A DNA stretch of 36,611 nucleotides, from assembly GCA_031381645.1 (NCBI GenBank), contig JANMYB010000096.1:1-36611 (forward strand). The letters run 5' to 3'. Of the stretch, positions 1 through 8,371 are shown piece after piece. The notes beneath the pieces are model-generated. The model was not told the origin of the DNA. It did no database searches and saw nothing but the letters and a program-made list of their open reading frames with translations. Positions within the stretch are counted from its first letter, which is position 1, and every line of letters starts with the position of its first letter. The translations under genes and the position numbers were made by a program. Source of the stretch: Methylotenera_A sp031381645 (GTDB lineage: Bacteria; Pseudomonadota; Gammaproteobacteria; Burkholderiales; Methylophilaceae).

Positions 1-95
1 AAGCGGCGGATTTACTTGCCACGACTGTGAACAAACTATCAGAAGAAACGTTGCAGGACGCGCTTAACTCGGTACATGCCAGCATCGAAAACTAG
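1..95 (+). CDS. C-terminal end of an unidentified protein (partial)
   Basis: An open frame enters from the left edge (first full codon at position 3) and stops at TAG 93-95. Only 30 residues are visible, ending in NSVHASIEN. They are hydrophilic and look helical (KLSEETLQDAL), with no motif I recognise. It lies 26 bp upstream of the RND efflux operon on the same strand, but a terminator-like hairpin follows its stop, so it may be a separate unit. I cannot assign a function. Confidence 0.5.
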   Translation, partial: AADLLATTVNKLSEETLQDALNSVHASIEN

Positions 96-112
96 CGCTT
101 AGTGCGCTTTTT
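94..112 (+). terminator. Candidate weak intrinsic terminator after the first partial gene
   Basis: A 5-bp stem (AGCGC 94-98 with GCGCT 104-108) around a 5-nt loop is followed by TTTT (109-112), and the stem begins at the stop codon of the upstream frame. The stem is short, so termination may be only partial; it lies directly before the efflux operon start. Confidence 0.4.
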
Positions 113-121
113 AGCTCAACT

Positions 122-1537
122 GTGAATTGCTTTCCTCAATCAACTTTATTGATTACTGCGCTAGGTCTCAGTTTGTTTACGGCTGGTTGTGCAAATCTAC
201 CATATCAAGCCAAACCGCTAGACTCTGCACAAACTTCCGCTAAATTGCTGAACAAAGACACTAATAGCGCTGAGTTTAAAGCCTATTTAATCAAACAAGG
301 CTATACAGAAAAAGACTTGCCGTTTGCCGAATGGGGCTTAAACGAACTGACACTATGTGCGTTGCAATTCAATAGCAATTTAGATATTGCCAAGGCGCAA
401 CTGACACTAGCCAATGCTAACTTAGAAAAGGCTGAACAAAAACAGAACCCCACTTTAGGCGGCAACATTGCGCGTAGCAATCAAAAAAATGGTGATATTC
501 GGCCGTGGGCGTATGGCTTACATGTGGAAATTCCTATAGAAACTGGTAATAAACGTGAAATCCGCGTTGAAGAAGCCCAACACTTGGTCGAGGCTGCGCG
601 TATTGATGTGGCGGATGCAGCTTGGCAACTGCGTAGCCAAATCGCCAAAGATTTACTGCGTTATCACGAAAATATTGCGCAGCAAAAACAACTAAGCAAC
701 GAAGTTAAAACACAAGAAGTGTTAATAAAAATATTAGAAAAACGCGTACAACTTGGCGCGCTTTCCAATACTGAGTTGAGCGCGGCTAAATTACTACAAC
801 AAAAAACTTTATTTTCACTTAGTTCTGAAATTGCCAAATCTGCTGAAGTCCTCGCTGCGCTTGCCGCTGACGTTGGCATCACAAGCGAGAAATTTAATCA
901 ACTCAAATTAAAACCATTAGATTTGGACGCCAGTTTAGCAAAACAGCGCTCTGCTTTAGTTTCACTCAAAGACTCTCAAGAAAAAGCCCTGCTGAACCGC
1001 TTGGATATTAGGCGTAGCTTGTCTAAATACGCGGCTGCAGAAAGTAAAATTAAATTAGAAGTCGCCAAACAAACGCCTGATATTTCACTCAGCCCAGGCT
1101 TTGCCTTTGAGTTTGGTGACAGCATTTGGTCGCTTGGATTTTCCACTTTACTCAATTTACTGAATAAAAATCAAACACTTATTGCAGAGGCCACAGCCAT
1201 GCGCGAGATCGAAGGTGCGCAATTTGAAGCATTACAAGCCAAAATTATTGGTGACTTAAGCCAAGCTTTGGCGGCTTATCAAGCTAGTTTACAAAACATT
1301 GACCAAATAAAACTTCAACAAATATCACAAGTACAATATAGCCAAAAGCTACAAAAACAGCTAGACGCAGGGCTGATAGATCGCCTAGCATTGACCCAGA
1401 ATGCCCTAAATACAGGCCTACTAGAGCAGCAATTGTTAAATGCGCAATTTAGCAACTTAAATGTAGCGCTAGTAATTGAAGACATGATGCAGCATCCTCT
1501 TTTTGATCAGTTTACAGTGCCGAAAATTGAGCCATGA
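122..1537 (+). CDS. TolC-family outer membrane efflux lipoprotein (CzcC/CusC-like)
   Basis: This is the outer-membrane channel of the three-gene RND efflux system that follows. The start is GTG at 122; no ATG gives the signal sequence. Residues 8-23 form a lipoprotein signal ending in the lipobox LFTAGC, so the mature protein would begin with lipidated Cys23. The rest is long and helical with an internal duplication typical of OEP/TolC proteins: two blocks of Ala/Leu/Gln-rich helices around residues 75-255 and 285-460. At 471 residues it has the usual family length. It overlaps the adaptor gene by 4 nt, indicating translational coupling. No strong Shine-Dalgarno sequence is visible upstream, so the exact start is less sure than the family. 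Substrate specificity cannot be read from the sequence. Confidence 0.85.
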   Translation: MNCFPQSTLLITALGLSLFTAGCANLPYQAKPLDSAQTSAKLLNKDTNSAEFKAYLIKQGYTEKDLPFAEWGLNELTLCALQFNSNLDIAKAQLTLANANLEKAEQKQNPTLGGNIARSNQKNGDIRPWAYGLHVEIPIETGNKREIRVEEAQHLVEAARIDVADAAWQLRSQIAKDLLRYHENIAQQKQLSNEVKTQEVLIKILEKRVQLGALSNTELSAAKLLQQKTLFSLSSEIAKSAEVLAALAADVGITSEKFNQLKLKPLDLDASLAKQRSALVSLKDSQEKALLNRLDIRRSLSKYAAAESKIKLEVAKQTPDISLSPGFAFEFGDSIWSLGFSTLLNLLNKNQTLIAEATAMREIEGAQFEALQAKIIGDLSQALAAYQASLQNIDQIKLQQISQVQYSQKLQKQLDAGLIDRLALTQNALNTGLLEQQLLNAQFSNLNVALVIEDMMQHPLFDQFTVPKIEP

Positions 1538-2592
1538 CTAAAAAACTAACTTTAATTATTGTATTACAAGCCATATTAATCATCGCCCTATTTTGGGTGC
1601 TAGTTTTTTATGGTAAAGATGAGTACGAAGCTTATCAATCTGAACAAAAAGAAGAGATTGAAAGCCCTAGTCGAGTAACCGAAAATGCGGGCATAAGTAT
1701 TGTGAGCTTACCGGCTGCAACCCAACAAAATAGCGGTATTCTGACTGCAAAAGTAACCGCTGCATCATATCAAGGTGAGATCAAAAGCTTCGGCAATGTA
1801 GTCAGCATTGATAGCTTGATTGAAGCAAAATCCAATTATTTAACCTTGAAAACTAATGCCAACTTGACACATGCTGCTAGCGAACAAAATAGCCAGCAAT
1901 ATCAACGCCTTAAAACACTTAATGAGGATGATAAAAACGTTTCTGACCACGCGGTGCAAGAGGCATTAGCGGCGGTGAATACTGATAAAGCCAATGTTAT
2001 CGCGAATGAATTGCAACTAAAAAATCTACAAACCAACATGAAACTAAAATGGGGCGAAGCGCTAGCAAAATTGGCTTTTAACGACAAATTACCACCACAT
2101 TTAGAAAGTCTACTCAGCAGAAAAAACGTGCTTATTCAGGTGAGCTTGCCACTTAGCAACGCTACGCCAAAAGCGGGTTCTAGTATTGATGTCACGCCGC
2201 TAAATGAATCAAGTTCGCCGATTAAAGCAATGTATGTGTCGCCTGCATCCATCTCTGATAGTAACGGCTTTGGCAAAACTTTTTATTACAGCGCACCTGC
2301 AGACCAACTGCGCATTGGCATGCGCGTCAATGTAGAAGCAGCAACTAGCGGTAGCACGAATGGCATCATTATCCCCAGCAACGCCGTGGTTTGGTATGCA
2401 GGTACACCCTGGGCATATTTTAGACAGGGAAAAGATCAGTTTGTACGCAAACCTATTTCTGCTGATACCGAAGTTGAAGCCGGTTGGTTCAACCAAGGCT
2501 TGGATGCAAATAGTGAAGTCGTCGTGAACGGCGCGCAGTTGCTGCTTTCAGAAGAATTTAAGTATTTGATTAAAAATGAAAACGAGGATTAA
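1534..2592 (+). CDS. RND efflux periplasmic adaptor (HlyD/CzcB-like)
   Basis: This membrane-fusion protein would bridge the inner-membrane pump and the TolC-like channel. An N-terminal hydrophobic anchor spans residues 5-27, followed by an acidic linker. A barrel/lipoyl-type segment flanks a helical hairpin around residues 105-175, and a C-terminal beta-barrel and membrane-proximal part follow (GIIIPSNAVVWYAG near residue 285, typical of this family). At 352 residues it is on the short side. It has no N-terminal His-rich or CXXC metal-binding region, so sequence alone does not prove metal export. It overlaps the upstream gene by 4 nt (ATGA) and is separated from the pump gene by 90 bp that contain a strong hairpin. 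Confidence 0.85.
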   Translation: MTKKLTLIIVLQAILIIALFWVLVFYGKDEYEAYQSEQKEEIESPSRVTENAGISIVSLPAATQQNSGILTAKVTAASYQGEIKSFGNVVSIDSLIEAKSNYLTLKTNANLTHAASEQNSQQYQRLKTLNEDDKNVSDHAVQEALAAVNTDKANVIANELQLKNLQTNMKLKWGEALAKLAFNDKLPPHLESLLSRKNVLIQVSLPLSNATPKAGSSIDVTPLNESSSPIKAMYVSPASISDSNGFGKTFYYSAPADQLRIGMRVNVEAATSGSTNGIIIPSNAVVWYAGTPWAYFRQGKDQFVRKPISADTEVEAGWFNQGLDANSEVVVNGAQLLLSEEFKYLIKNENED

Positions 2593-2622
2593 CTTGAAAA
2601 AGCTAACTCGAGTTTCAGTGCA

Positions 2623-2650
2623 GACTCATATCGCGAAGCGATGTGATGTC
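2623..2650 (+). other. Hairpin between adaptor and pump genes
   Basis: A 9-bp stem with one G-U pair (2626-2634 with 2638-2646) closes a GAA triloop, and a further GAC/GTC triplet (2623-2625 with 2648-2650) pairs across one bulged base. No T-run follows, so it is not a classical terminator. It could stabilise or process the efflux mRNA. Just downstream, a tiny frame MKTGTYKV (2660-2686) ends in TGA overlapping the pump start codon region. Confidence 0.5.
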
Positions 2651-2682
2651 GGAGCTAAAATGAAGACAGGTACATATAAAGT

Positions 2683-5600
2683 ATGATGTCGGCTATTGTC
2701 CGCTTCTCAATCCGATTTTATGGCGTGATTATTGGTCTAGCTTGTCTAGTCGTGCTGTACGGCTTATACAGTCTCACACGCAGTAATTTAGACGTATTCC
2801 CCGAGTTTTCGCCCACGCAAATCATCATTCAGACTGAATCACCAGGCCTATCGGCAGAGTTAGTCGAAAACCTAGTCTCTCAACCAATAGAAACAAGCAT
2901 TGCAGGCACGGTTGGCGTGTTAGATATGCGCTCGCAATCAATTCCAGGCTTATCGATTGTCACGGTGATTTTTGATGAAGACACTGATATTTACCGCAAT
3001 CGTCAAGTGGTTGCAGAACGCTTAAGCACGCTCACCAACCAGATTCCACGAGGCATTACGCCCAATATAACGCCACTTACCTCATCTGCCAGCACAGTGT
3101 TGGGCTTTGGGTTAACTTCAAAAAAACGTAGCTTAATGGAGCTAAGAACTATCGTCGACTGGACCGTAGTGCCGCATTTATTGGCGATTCCAGGCGTAGC
3201 GGATGTCAACGTGTTTGGTGGTGAAGTGCGTCAGTTTCAGGTACAAATTGACCCCGCAAAATTGGTGCAATACCAACTCAATATCAATGATGTCGTCACG
3301 GCCGCACAAAAAGCCACTGGCGTGAGCGGCGCGGGCTTTATTCAAAATAGCAATCAGCGCATTATTATCAACACCGAAGGTCAAGCCGCCAGCGCCGCCA
3401 CTTTAGCCAAAGCGGTTTTAGTGCATAAAAACGGCATCAGCATTAAGTTAAGCGATATCGGCCGCGTGATGGAAGGCGCAGCACCTTCCATCAGTAGCGC
3501 AATCATTAATGAAGAAACAGGTATTTATTTATCTGTGCAAGGGCAGCTGGGAGCCAATACCCATGCAGTTACCCAGGCCATTGAGTCTGCTATAAAAGAG
3601 TTAAAACCAACGCTTGAAAACGAGCAGGTGACGCTTCATGAAGGCTTGTTTCGCCCTGCCAACTTTATCGAAACCGCGATTGACGGCGTTCGCAACGATA
3701 TCCTCGTCGGATCGATTTTAGTCATCACCATTTTATACTTATTTTTGTTTAATGCGCGTACAGCGTTTATTTCCGCCACCGCTATCCCGCTTTCGTTATT
3801 AAGTGCCATTGTGGTGTTAGGATATTTTGAAATAGGATTAAATATCATGGTATTAGGAGGTTTAGCTATTGCATTAGGTGAGGTTGTAGACGATGCGATT
3901 ATCGATACCGAAAATATATTTAGGCGCCTAAAAGAGAATCGCCTTCTCACAAAACCTTTACCTATCTACAAAGTCGTGTTCGACGCCTCGATGGAAGTGC
4001 GCAGTTCGGTGGTTTACGCGACAATTATTGTGGCGCTGGTGTTCATGCCACTGCTCACTTTATCTGGCGTGGCGGGCAAATTATTCGCGCCACTGGGCTT
4101 TGCTTATATCGCGGCTATTATGGCCTCGCTAGTGGTTGCGCTCACGCTCACACCTGCGCTTTGTTATGTGATGTTGGGCAACGCAAAATTGGACGCCGAA
4201 GATTCGCCCATTATTAAATCCATCAAAAAAAGTTACGTTAAATTACTCTATCTTATTGAAAAAAAATACAAATTAGTTATTTTTATTAGTTTTTTATTGA
4301 TTGCTCTAGGCATGAGTATTTTACCTTTATTCAAAAGCCAGTTTATCCCAGCCCTGCACGAAGGCCATTTTATTATGCACATGACAGCTGTGCCAGGAAC
4401 ATCAGAGCAAGAGTCTTTGCGGTTGGGCAGGCAAGTCGCCAAAGTTTTACGCGAGATTAAAGGCGTTAAGTCGGTCACACAATGGGTGGGTCGCGCGCAA
4501 AATGGTGCCGATACTTTTGGTACGCATTACAGCGAATTTGAAATCGAAATCGGCACACTGTCAGGACAAGAACAAGACCGCATTTTGGCAGACATTCGTG
4601 AAGAGCTCGCTGGCGAAGCCGTGGATGGTGACGGTGACGGTAAAGCAGAAATCGGATTTGTTGGTGTCAATTTCGCCATCAACACCTTTTTAACTGAGCG
4701 CATCGAAGAAACCATTTCGGGTTACGCGGCTTCAACCGTCATCAATATTTATGGCAATGATTTAGATGCGCTGGATCGCGACGCGCAAAAAATCGCCAGC
4801 TTGGTCAGTGGAATCAAGGGTGCGACTGATGTGCTGGTGCAATCGCCGCCAGGCACGCCACAAGTGGCAATTCGCCTGCGTCCTGACAAGCTTGTAATGT
4901 GGGGTTTACAAGCTGTTGATGTGCTCGACACCGTGCGTGCGAGCTATGAAAGCGTACCAATCGCGCAAATTTATATGGGTAGCCGCGTGGTCGGTTTGAG
5001 CGTGGTGCTAGAGGAAGAAGCACGCGACGATATTGGCGATATTGGCAATATTCCGCTGTTCAATCCTGAAGGCAAATTGTTGCATTTAAAGGATATTGCG
5101 TTCATCAGCCAAGAAAATGGTCGCTCAAAAATTCTACACGCCAGCGCAAAACGCATCCAAACCGTCACCGCCAATGTGGAAGGTCGTGACGTAGAAAGCT
5201 TTAATACCGAGCTTAAAAAACGCATCAAAACTAACATTAATTTAAACAATGGCAATTACTTGGAGTTTACAGGCGAAGCTGAAGCCAATGCACAGTCACG
5301 CGAAGACTTAGTCGTACATTCATTGCTGGCTGGTGTGGCGATTTTCCTCATGCTCTACATCGCGTTTGGTAGATTGCGTAATTTGCTACTCACTTTTGCC
5401 AATCTGCCCTTCGCGCTCATCGGCGGCGTGCTGGCGGCTTTATTTACTGGCGGATGGATTTCACTCGGCTCATTAGTTGGCTTCGTCACATTGTTCGGCA
5501 TTACACTGCGCAACTCCATCATGATGGTCTCACATTTTCAACATTTAATTGATGAAGAAAACTGTGTTTGGAACTTAGAAACTTGCATTCGCGGCGCGAC

Positions 5601-5814
5601 TGAGCGCTTACCTTCTGTGCTGATGACTGCGCTAGTGACTGCACTGGGATTACTTCCGTTAGCCATTGGTAGCGGTCAACCTGGGCGTGAAATTGAGGGG
5701 CCAATGGCGACGATTATTGTGGGTGGTTTGATTACTTCAACGATTTTGAATTTGCTTATTTTGCCCACGATTATGTTGCATTTTGGACGGTTTGAAAAAC
5801 ACTTAGAAAGCTAA
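2683..5814 (+). CDS. RND efflux pump, inner membrane permease (CusA/CzcA-type, COG3696-like)
   Basis: This is a proton-driven inner-membrane pump of the resistance-nodulation-division superfamily, full length at 1043 residues. The first transmembrane helix is near residues 13-30. The large periplasmic segment includes the conserved NLDVFPEFSPTQIIIQTE stretch near residue 32. The TM4 motif ALGEVVDDAIIDTEN (about residues 397-411) carries the acidic residues of proton relay. The second half repeats the layout and ends in a run of helices after residue 880. The paired-Asp TM4 signature resembles pumps usually annotated CusA/CzcA, but the exported ion or compound is uncertain. An unusual aspartate-rich loop, DGDGDGKAEIG, sits near residue 647. 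The start ATG 2683 follows a purine stretch (AGACAGG), and a second ATG lies immediately after it. The gene ends at the base before the convergent PCD gene. Confidence 0.88.
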   Translation: MMSAIVRFSIRFYGVIIGLACLVVLYGLYSLTRSNLDVFPEFSPTQIIIQTESPGLSAELVENLVSQPIETSIAGTVGVLDMRSQSIPGLSIVTVIFDEDTDIYRNRQVVAERLSTLTNQIPRGITPNITPLTSSASTVLGFGLTSKKRSLMELRTIVDWTVVPHLLAIPGVADVNVFGGEVRQFQVQIDPAKLVQYQLNINDVVTAAQKATGVSGAGFIQNSNQRIIINTEGQAASAATLAKAVLVHKNGISIKLSDIGRVMEGAAPSISSAIINEETGIYLSVQGQLGANTHAVTQAIESAIKELKPTLENEQVTLHEGLFRPANFIETAIDGVRNDILVGSILVITILYLFLFNARTAFISATAIPLSLLSAIVVLGYFEIGLNIMVLGGLAIALGEVVDDAIIDTENIFRRLKENRLLTKPLPIYKVVFDASMEVRSSVVYATIIVALVFMPLLTLSGVAGKLFAPLGFAYIAAIMASLVVALTLTPALCYVMLGNAKLDAEDSPIIKSIKKSYVKLLYLIEKKYKLVIFISFLLIALGMSILPLFKSQFIPALHEGHFIMHMTAVPGTSEQESLRLGRQVAKVLREIKGVKSVTQWVGRAQNGADTFGTHYSEFEIEIGTLSGQEQDRILADIREELAGEAVDGDGDGKAEIGFVGVNFAINTFLTERIEETISGYAASTVINIYGNDLDALDRDAQKIASLVSGIKGATDVLVQSPPGTPQVAIRLRPDKLVMWGLQAVDVLDTVRASYESVPIAQIYMGSRVVGLSVVLEEEARDDIGDIGNIPLFNPEGKLLHLKDIAFISQENGRSKILHASAKRIQTVTANVEGRDVESFNTELKKRIKTNINLNNGNYLEFTGEAEANAQSREDLVVHSLLAGVAIFLMLYIAFGRLRNLLLTFANLPFALIGGVLAALFTGGWISLGSLVGFVTLFGITLRNSIMMVSHFQHLIDEENCVWNLETCIRGATERLPSVLMTALVTALGLLPLAIGSGQPGREIEGPMATIIVGGLITSTILNLLILPTIMLHFGRFEKHLES

Positions 5815-6183
5815 TTAATCGTACTTGATGTACTTAAATCTGGCATCCTCATTGGGTGTGCCCTCTAATGCGCCGCCTTTCAACGCAGGTTGCCAGCTGA
5901 TGACTTGCTCAATTTTTGTGGCCAATTCAAAATCTTTGTCGCTAATACCTTTGGCATCATGCGTCATTAATTTCACGATGACAAACGCGTAAGAAATCGT
6001 TAAATCGGGGTGATGCCAAGCCGCTTCGGCTAGGTGACCAATGGTATTCACCACCATCAGCGTGGCTTTCCAACCGCTGGTTTTGTATTTGCGGCGAATC
6101 CATCCATTTTCAAAATACCAGTGCGGAAGCTCGGTTTCAAGCTTTTTCTTAACTTCTTGTTCTGAATAAACTTTTGTAATCAT
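5815..6183 (-). CDS. Pterin-4a-carbinolamine dehydratase-like protein (PCD/DCoH)
   Basis: The family dehydrates 4a-hydroxytetrahydrobiopterin. In bacteria with an H4MPT pathway a copy often sits with pterin-cofactor genes, where its exact role is unsettled. The core WHHPDLTISYAFVIVKLMTH at about residues 56-75 contains the His-His-Pro-Asp active-site signature, followed by GISDKDFELA. At 122 residues it is close to the family norm of about 100-120. It is the last gene of the minus-strand cofactor operon; its ATG overlaps the stop of the upstream kinase gene by one base (TAATG). Its stop abuts the stop of the convergent RND gene with no spacer. Nearby genes for pABA and methylofuran synthesis favour a pterin-cofactor role over phenylalanine hydroxylation. 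Confidence 0.88.
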   Translation of the reverse strand: MITKVYSEQEVKKKLETELPHWYFENGWIRRKYKTSGWKATLMVVNTIGHLAEAAWHHPDLTISYAFVIVKLMTHDAKGISDKDFELATKIEQVISWQPALKGGALEGTPNEDARFKYIKYD

Positions 6184-6797
6184 TAGTGAATAGATGAACC
6201 GAATTTAGTTAAAGTCAGCGAATTCACACCTTCTAAAAAATGCTCATAATCAGTTTTTTTCAGCATCCAGCGACCAAACGCCTTATTGCTGACAAAATCA
6301 CTAAATGCTTCATCTACTACACCATCTTTTGTCATCATTTTCAAGCAAAGCTCAGATTTATCAGGCTTGTCCGATTTTAACAAAATCAGATTTTTTGCAT
6401 CTAACTTCTCTGCCAGCCAAGCCGCAATACTATCCGAAGTGACATCCCAACTTTTTGGAATAGAGTCGTCAGCAAGCACCATCGTGCTTGGCAGCCAGAT
6501 AATCGCGCGATGCTGCCAAGTACGCTCATCTATCTCCAGTGCTGTTCTTGCGATTGCTAAACCGGGATTCATATTTGCCAATAACAGGCCAAACTGATCC
6601 ATCGCCAATACCGCCAAGCGATGTGCGCAAGCATCACTAATTTTAGATACTTTTTGAGATTCTCGCACAGCGTCTGCAAATACTCCGCCGCCAGGCACAA
6701 TGATGATATGACCATCGCTAAACTTTACAAAGATTTCTAACCAGCGTTCTAACTCTGGCGAGCCCAAAAGGCTACCACCAACTTTTATCACCCACAT
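6183..6797 (-). CDS. Amino acid kinase-fold protein, MfnE-like (methylofuran precursor kinase)
   Basis: This is a small amino-acid-kinase-fold protein (204 residues from the chosen start). It has the N-terminal phosphate-binding motif KVGGSLLGS, the IIIVPGGGVFAD segment and a C-terminal SDSIAAWLAEKLDAKNLILLKS segment. In methanogens MfnE phosphorylates (5-(aminomethyl)furan-3-yl)methyl phosphate in methanofuran synthesis; homologues occur in methylotrophs with methylofuran. MfnD- and MfnF-like genes in the same operon support this role. I place the start at ATG 6797 rather than the longer frame reaching 6833, because AAAGGAAA precedes it at suitable spacing and the kinase motif then begins at once. 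A 149-bp gap separates it from pabB upstream, with only weak inverted repeats and no convincing terminator, so it may be co-transcribed or have its own promoter. Confidence 0.8.
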   Translation of the reverse strand: MWVIKVGGSLLGSPELERWLEIFVKFSDGHIIIVPGGGVFADAVRESQKVSKISDACAHRLAVLAMDQFGLLLANMNPGLAIARTALEIDERTWQHRAIIWLPSTMVLADDSIPKSWDVTSDSIAAWLAEKLDAKNLILLKSDKPDKSELCLKMMTKDGVVDEAFSDFVSNKAFGRWMLKKTDYEHFLEGVNSLTLTKFGSSIH

Positions 6798-6946
6798 GGA
6801 GTTTCCTTTAAAATTATTTTCCAATGTGGCCATGATTTTATTTTAGACTTAATAAGTAAAGTCGAAATTTATAACAGTCATTAGTTGTTATCACCCTTAA
6901 AAATGTTTGGGTTATTGTTGTTTTTATCATAGTTAAGAAGCGTTAA

Positions 6947-8371
6947 TCAGAGCCTCGTAAAATGCTTTATTACTGCCGTAAAGCTGGAGGCTTTATCTAA
7001 CGTTTCGGTGTACTCTTTTAACACGTCTGAATCAGAAACTATACCACCGCCAGCATAAAAACTAAGTTTATTTTTACATACGATTGCAGTACGGATTGCT
7101 ATATTTGTATCCATATTGCTATCAAAACCGATGTAGCCAATTGTGCCGCAGTAAATCCCACGTCGCTGCGGCTCTAGCTCTTCAATAATTTGCATCGATC
7201 TTAATTTTGGCGCCCCAGTAATCGAACCGCCTGGAAAACAGCTTCGCAACACATCTACAGCGGTTTTTCCTACCTTTAATTTGGCCACAATAATACTCAC
7301 CAAATGATGTACGTTAGCAAAGCTTTGTAACTGAAATAGTTGATTTACCTGTACTTTTTCACAGCTCTTGCTTAAATCGTTACGTAGTAAATCCACTATC
7401 ATCAGATTTTCCGCCTTATCCTTCTCGCTCGTCAATAGCCCGTTTGAGTTGGTCAAATCTTCTTCTGGGTTGCTCGAGCGCGGCCGAGTGCCTTTAATAG
7501 GGCGGGTTTCCACGTGATTACCTGTCACTTGAATAAAGCGTTCAGGCGAGTTTGAAAGTACTTGAAAAGTTTCCGTTTTATTCAAAGGCAAATCCATGTA
7601 AGCCATGAATGGTGCTGGGCTAATCTCGCGTAATTTTTTATACATCTGCCAGCTATCGCCAGCAACTTCAGCCGAAAAGCGTTGCGCCAAATTCACTTGG
7701 TAGCAATCGCCTGCAGTAATATAGGCTTTGATTTTGGCAAAAGCTTTGGCGTATTGCGGCTCAGACAAATTGGAAACAACAGGTGTTTTTACTTCAAAGT
7801 TATTCAAAGAAAGTGCTTTGAAAGGCTTATGGATCTTGGTCTGTAGGGCATGCCATTTTTCATCTATTTCGGCATTTAAACCTTGGCAAACTAAAAAACT
7901 ACGCTGCTCGCGATGATCCACCACAATCGCGCTATCGTATAGGCCGACCATCATTTCAGGAACTTCTTCTGCCACAATGGCATTACTCTGCAGCTTTTCG
8001 ATGCGTCGTGCTAAATCGTAGGCAAAATAACCAACGGCTCCGCCAGCAAATGGTAAGCCTCCGTCCGCAAACGGAAGGTCTGTTTTAGGCGTTGGATATC
8101 GTTGAAGCAAATTTTTAAGCAGTAAAAATGGATCTTCTTCGGAAGTATCTATCTCGCCATTTTGCGTAATACTGGTAACTTTCCCGAGCGTTACCAGCGT
8201 AATAAAAGGCTCGGCGACGATGATATCGTAACGCCCATATTGACTACCAGGCTTTCCAGTGCTGGCGTCCAGCATTTGGCCGCTATCTAAAAACATCGGC
8301 CAAGCCATGTGTTGAATACGCTCAAAAAGTTGCGCGCTGTCATGATTATAGGGAATTTCGTGTTTAAACAT
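6947..8371 (-). CDS. pabB: Para-aminobenzoate synthase component I (aminodeoxychorismate synthase)
   Basis: The enzyme converts chorismate, with ammonia from a PabA partner, to 4-amino-4-deoxychorismate, the route to pABA. pABA is the aryl building block of both folate and H4MPT. The N-terminal half (to about residue 200) is the TrpE/PabB cap domain; the C-terminal chorismate-binding domain has ENLMIVDLLRNDLSKSCEKV, FPGGSITGAPKLRSMQIIEE and RRGIYCGTIGYIGF. The motif PIKGTRPR (about residue 293) has the lysine characteristic of PabB rather than the alanine usual in anthranilate synthases. It is 474 residues, full length, and overlaps the MfnF-like gene by 8 nt. No pabA or pabC is visible in the window. 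Its place beside the RFAP-pathway cofactor genes suggests supply for H4MPT. Confidence 0.9.
   Translation of the reverse strand: MFKHEIPYNHDSAQLFERIQHMAWPMFLDSGQMLDASTGKPGSQYGRYDIIVAEPFITLVTLGKVTSITQNGEIDTSEEDPFLLLKNLLQRYPTPKTDLPFADGGLPFAGGAVGYFAYDLARRIEKLQSNAIVAEEVPEMMVGLYDSAIVVDHREQRSFLVCQGLNAEIDEKWHALQTKIHKPFKALSLNNFEVKTPVVSNLSEPQYAKAFAKIKAYITAGDCYQVNLAQRFSAEVAGDSWQMYKKLREISPAPFMAYMDLPLNKTETFQVLSNSPERFIQVTGNHVETRPIKGTRPRSSNPEEDLTNSNGLLTSEKDKAENLMIVDLLRNDLSKSCEKVQVNQLFQLQSFANVHHLVSIIVAKLKVGKTAVDVLRSCFPGGSITGAPKLRSMQIIEELEPQRRGIYCGTIGYIGFDSNMDTNIAIRTAIVCKNKLSFYAGGGIVSDSDVLKEYTETLDKASSFTAVIKHFTRL

Noticed and set aside
5028..5050. Two GATATTGGC in the RND gene as repeat copies
   Set aside because: They encode DIGDIGN with no ATG before and no CTGCAGGC after; coincidence.
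6798..6833. Twelve-residue N-terminal extension of the MfnE-like kinase
   Set aside because: The internal ATG 6797 has AAAGGAAA upstream and starts directly at the conserved kinase motif.
6947..8371. Anthranilate synthase TrpE
   Set aside because: PIKGTRPR has the PabB-type lysine, and the neighbours are pterin/methylofuran genes rather than tryptophan genes.
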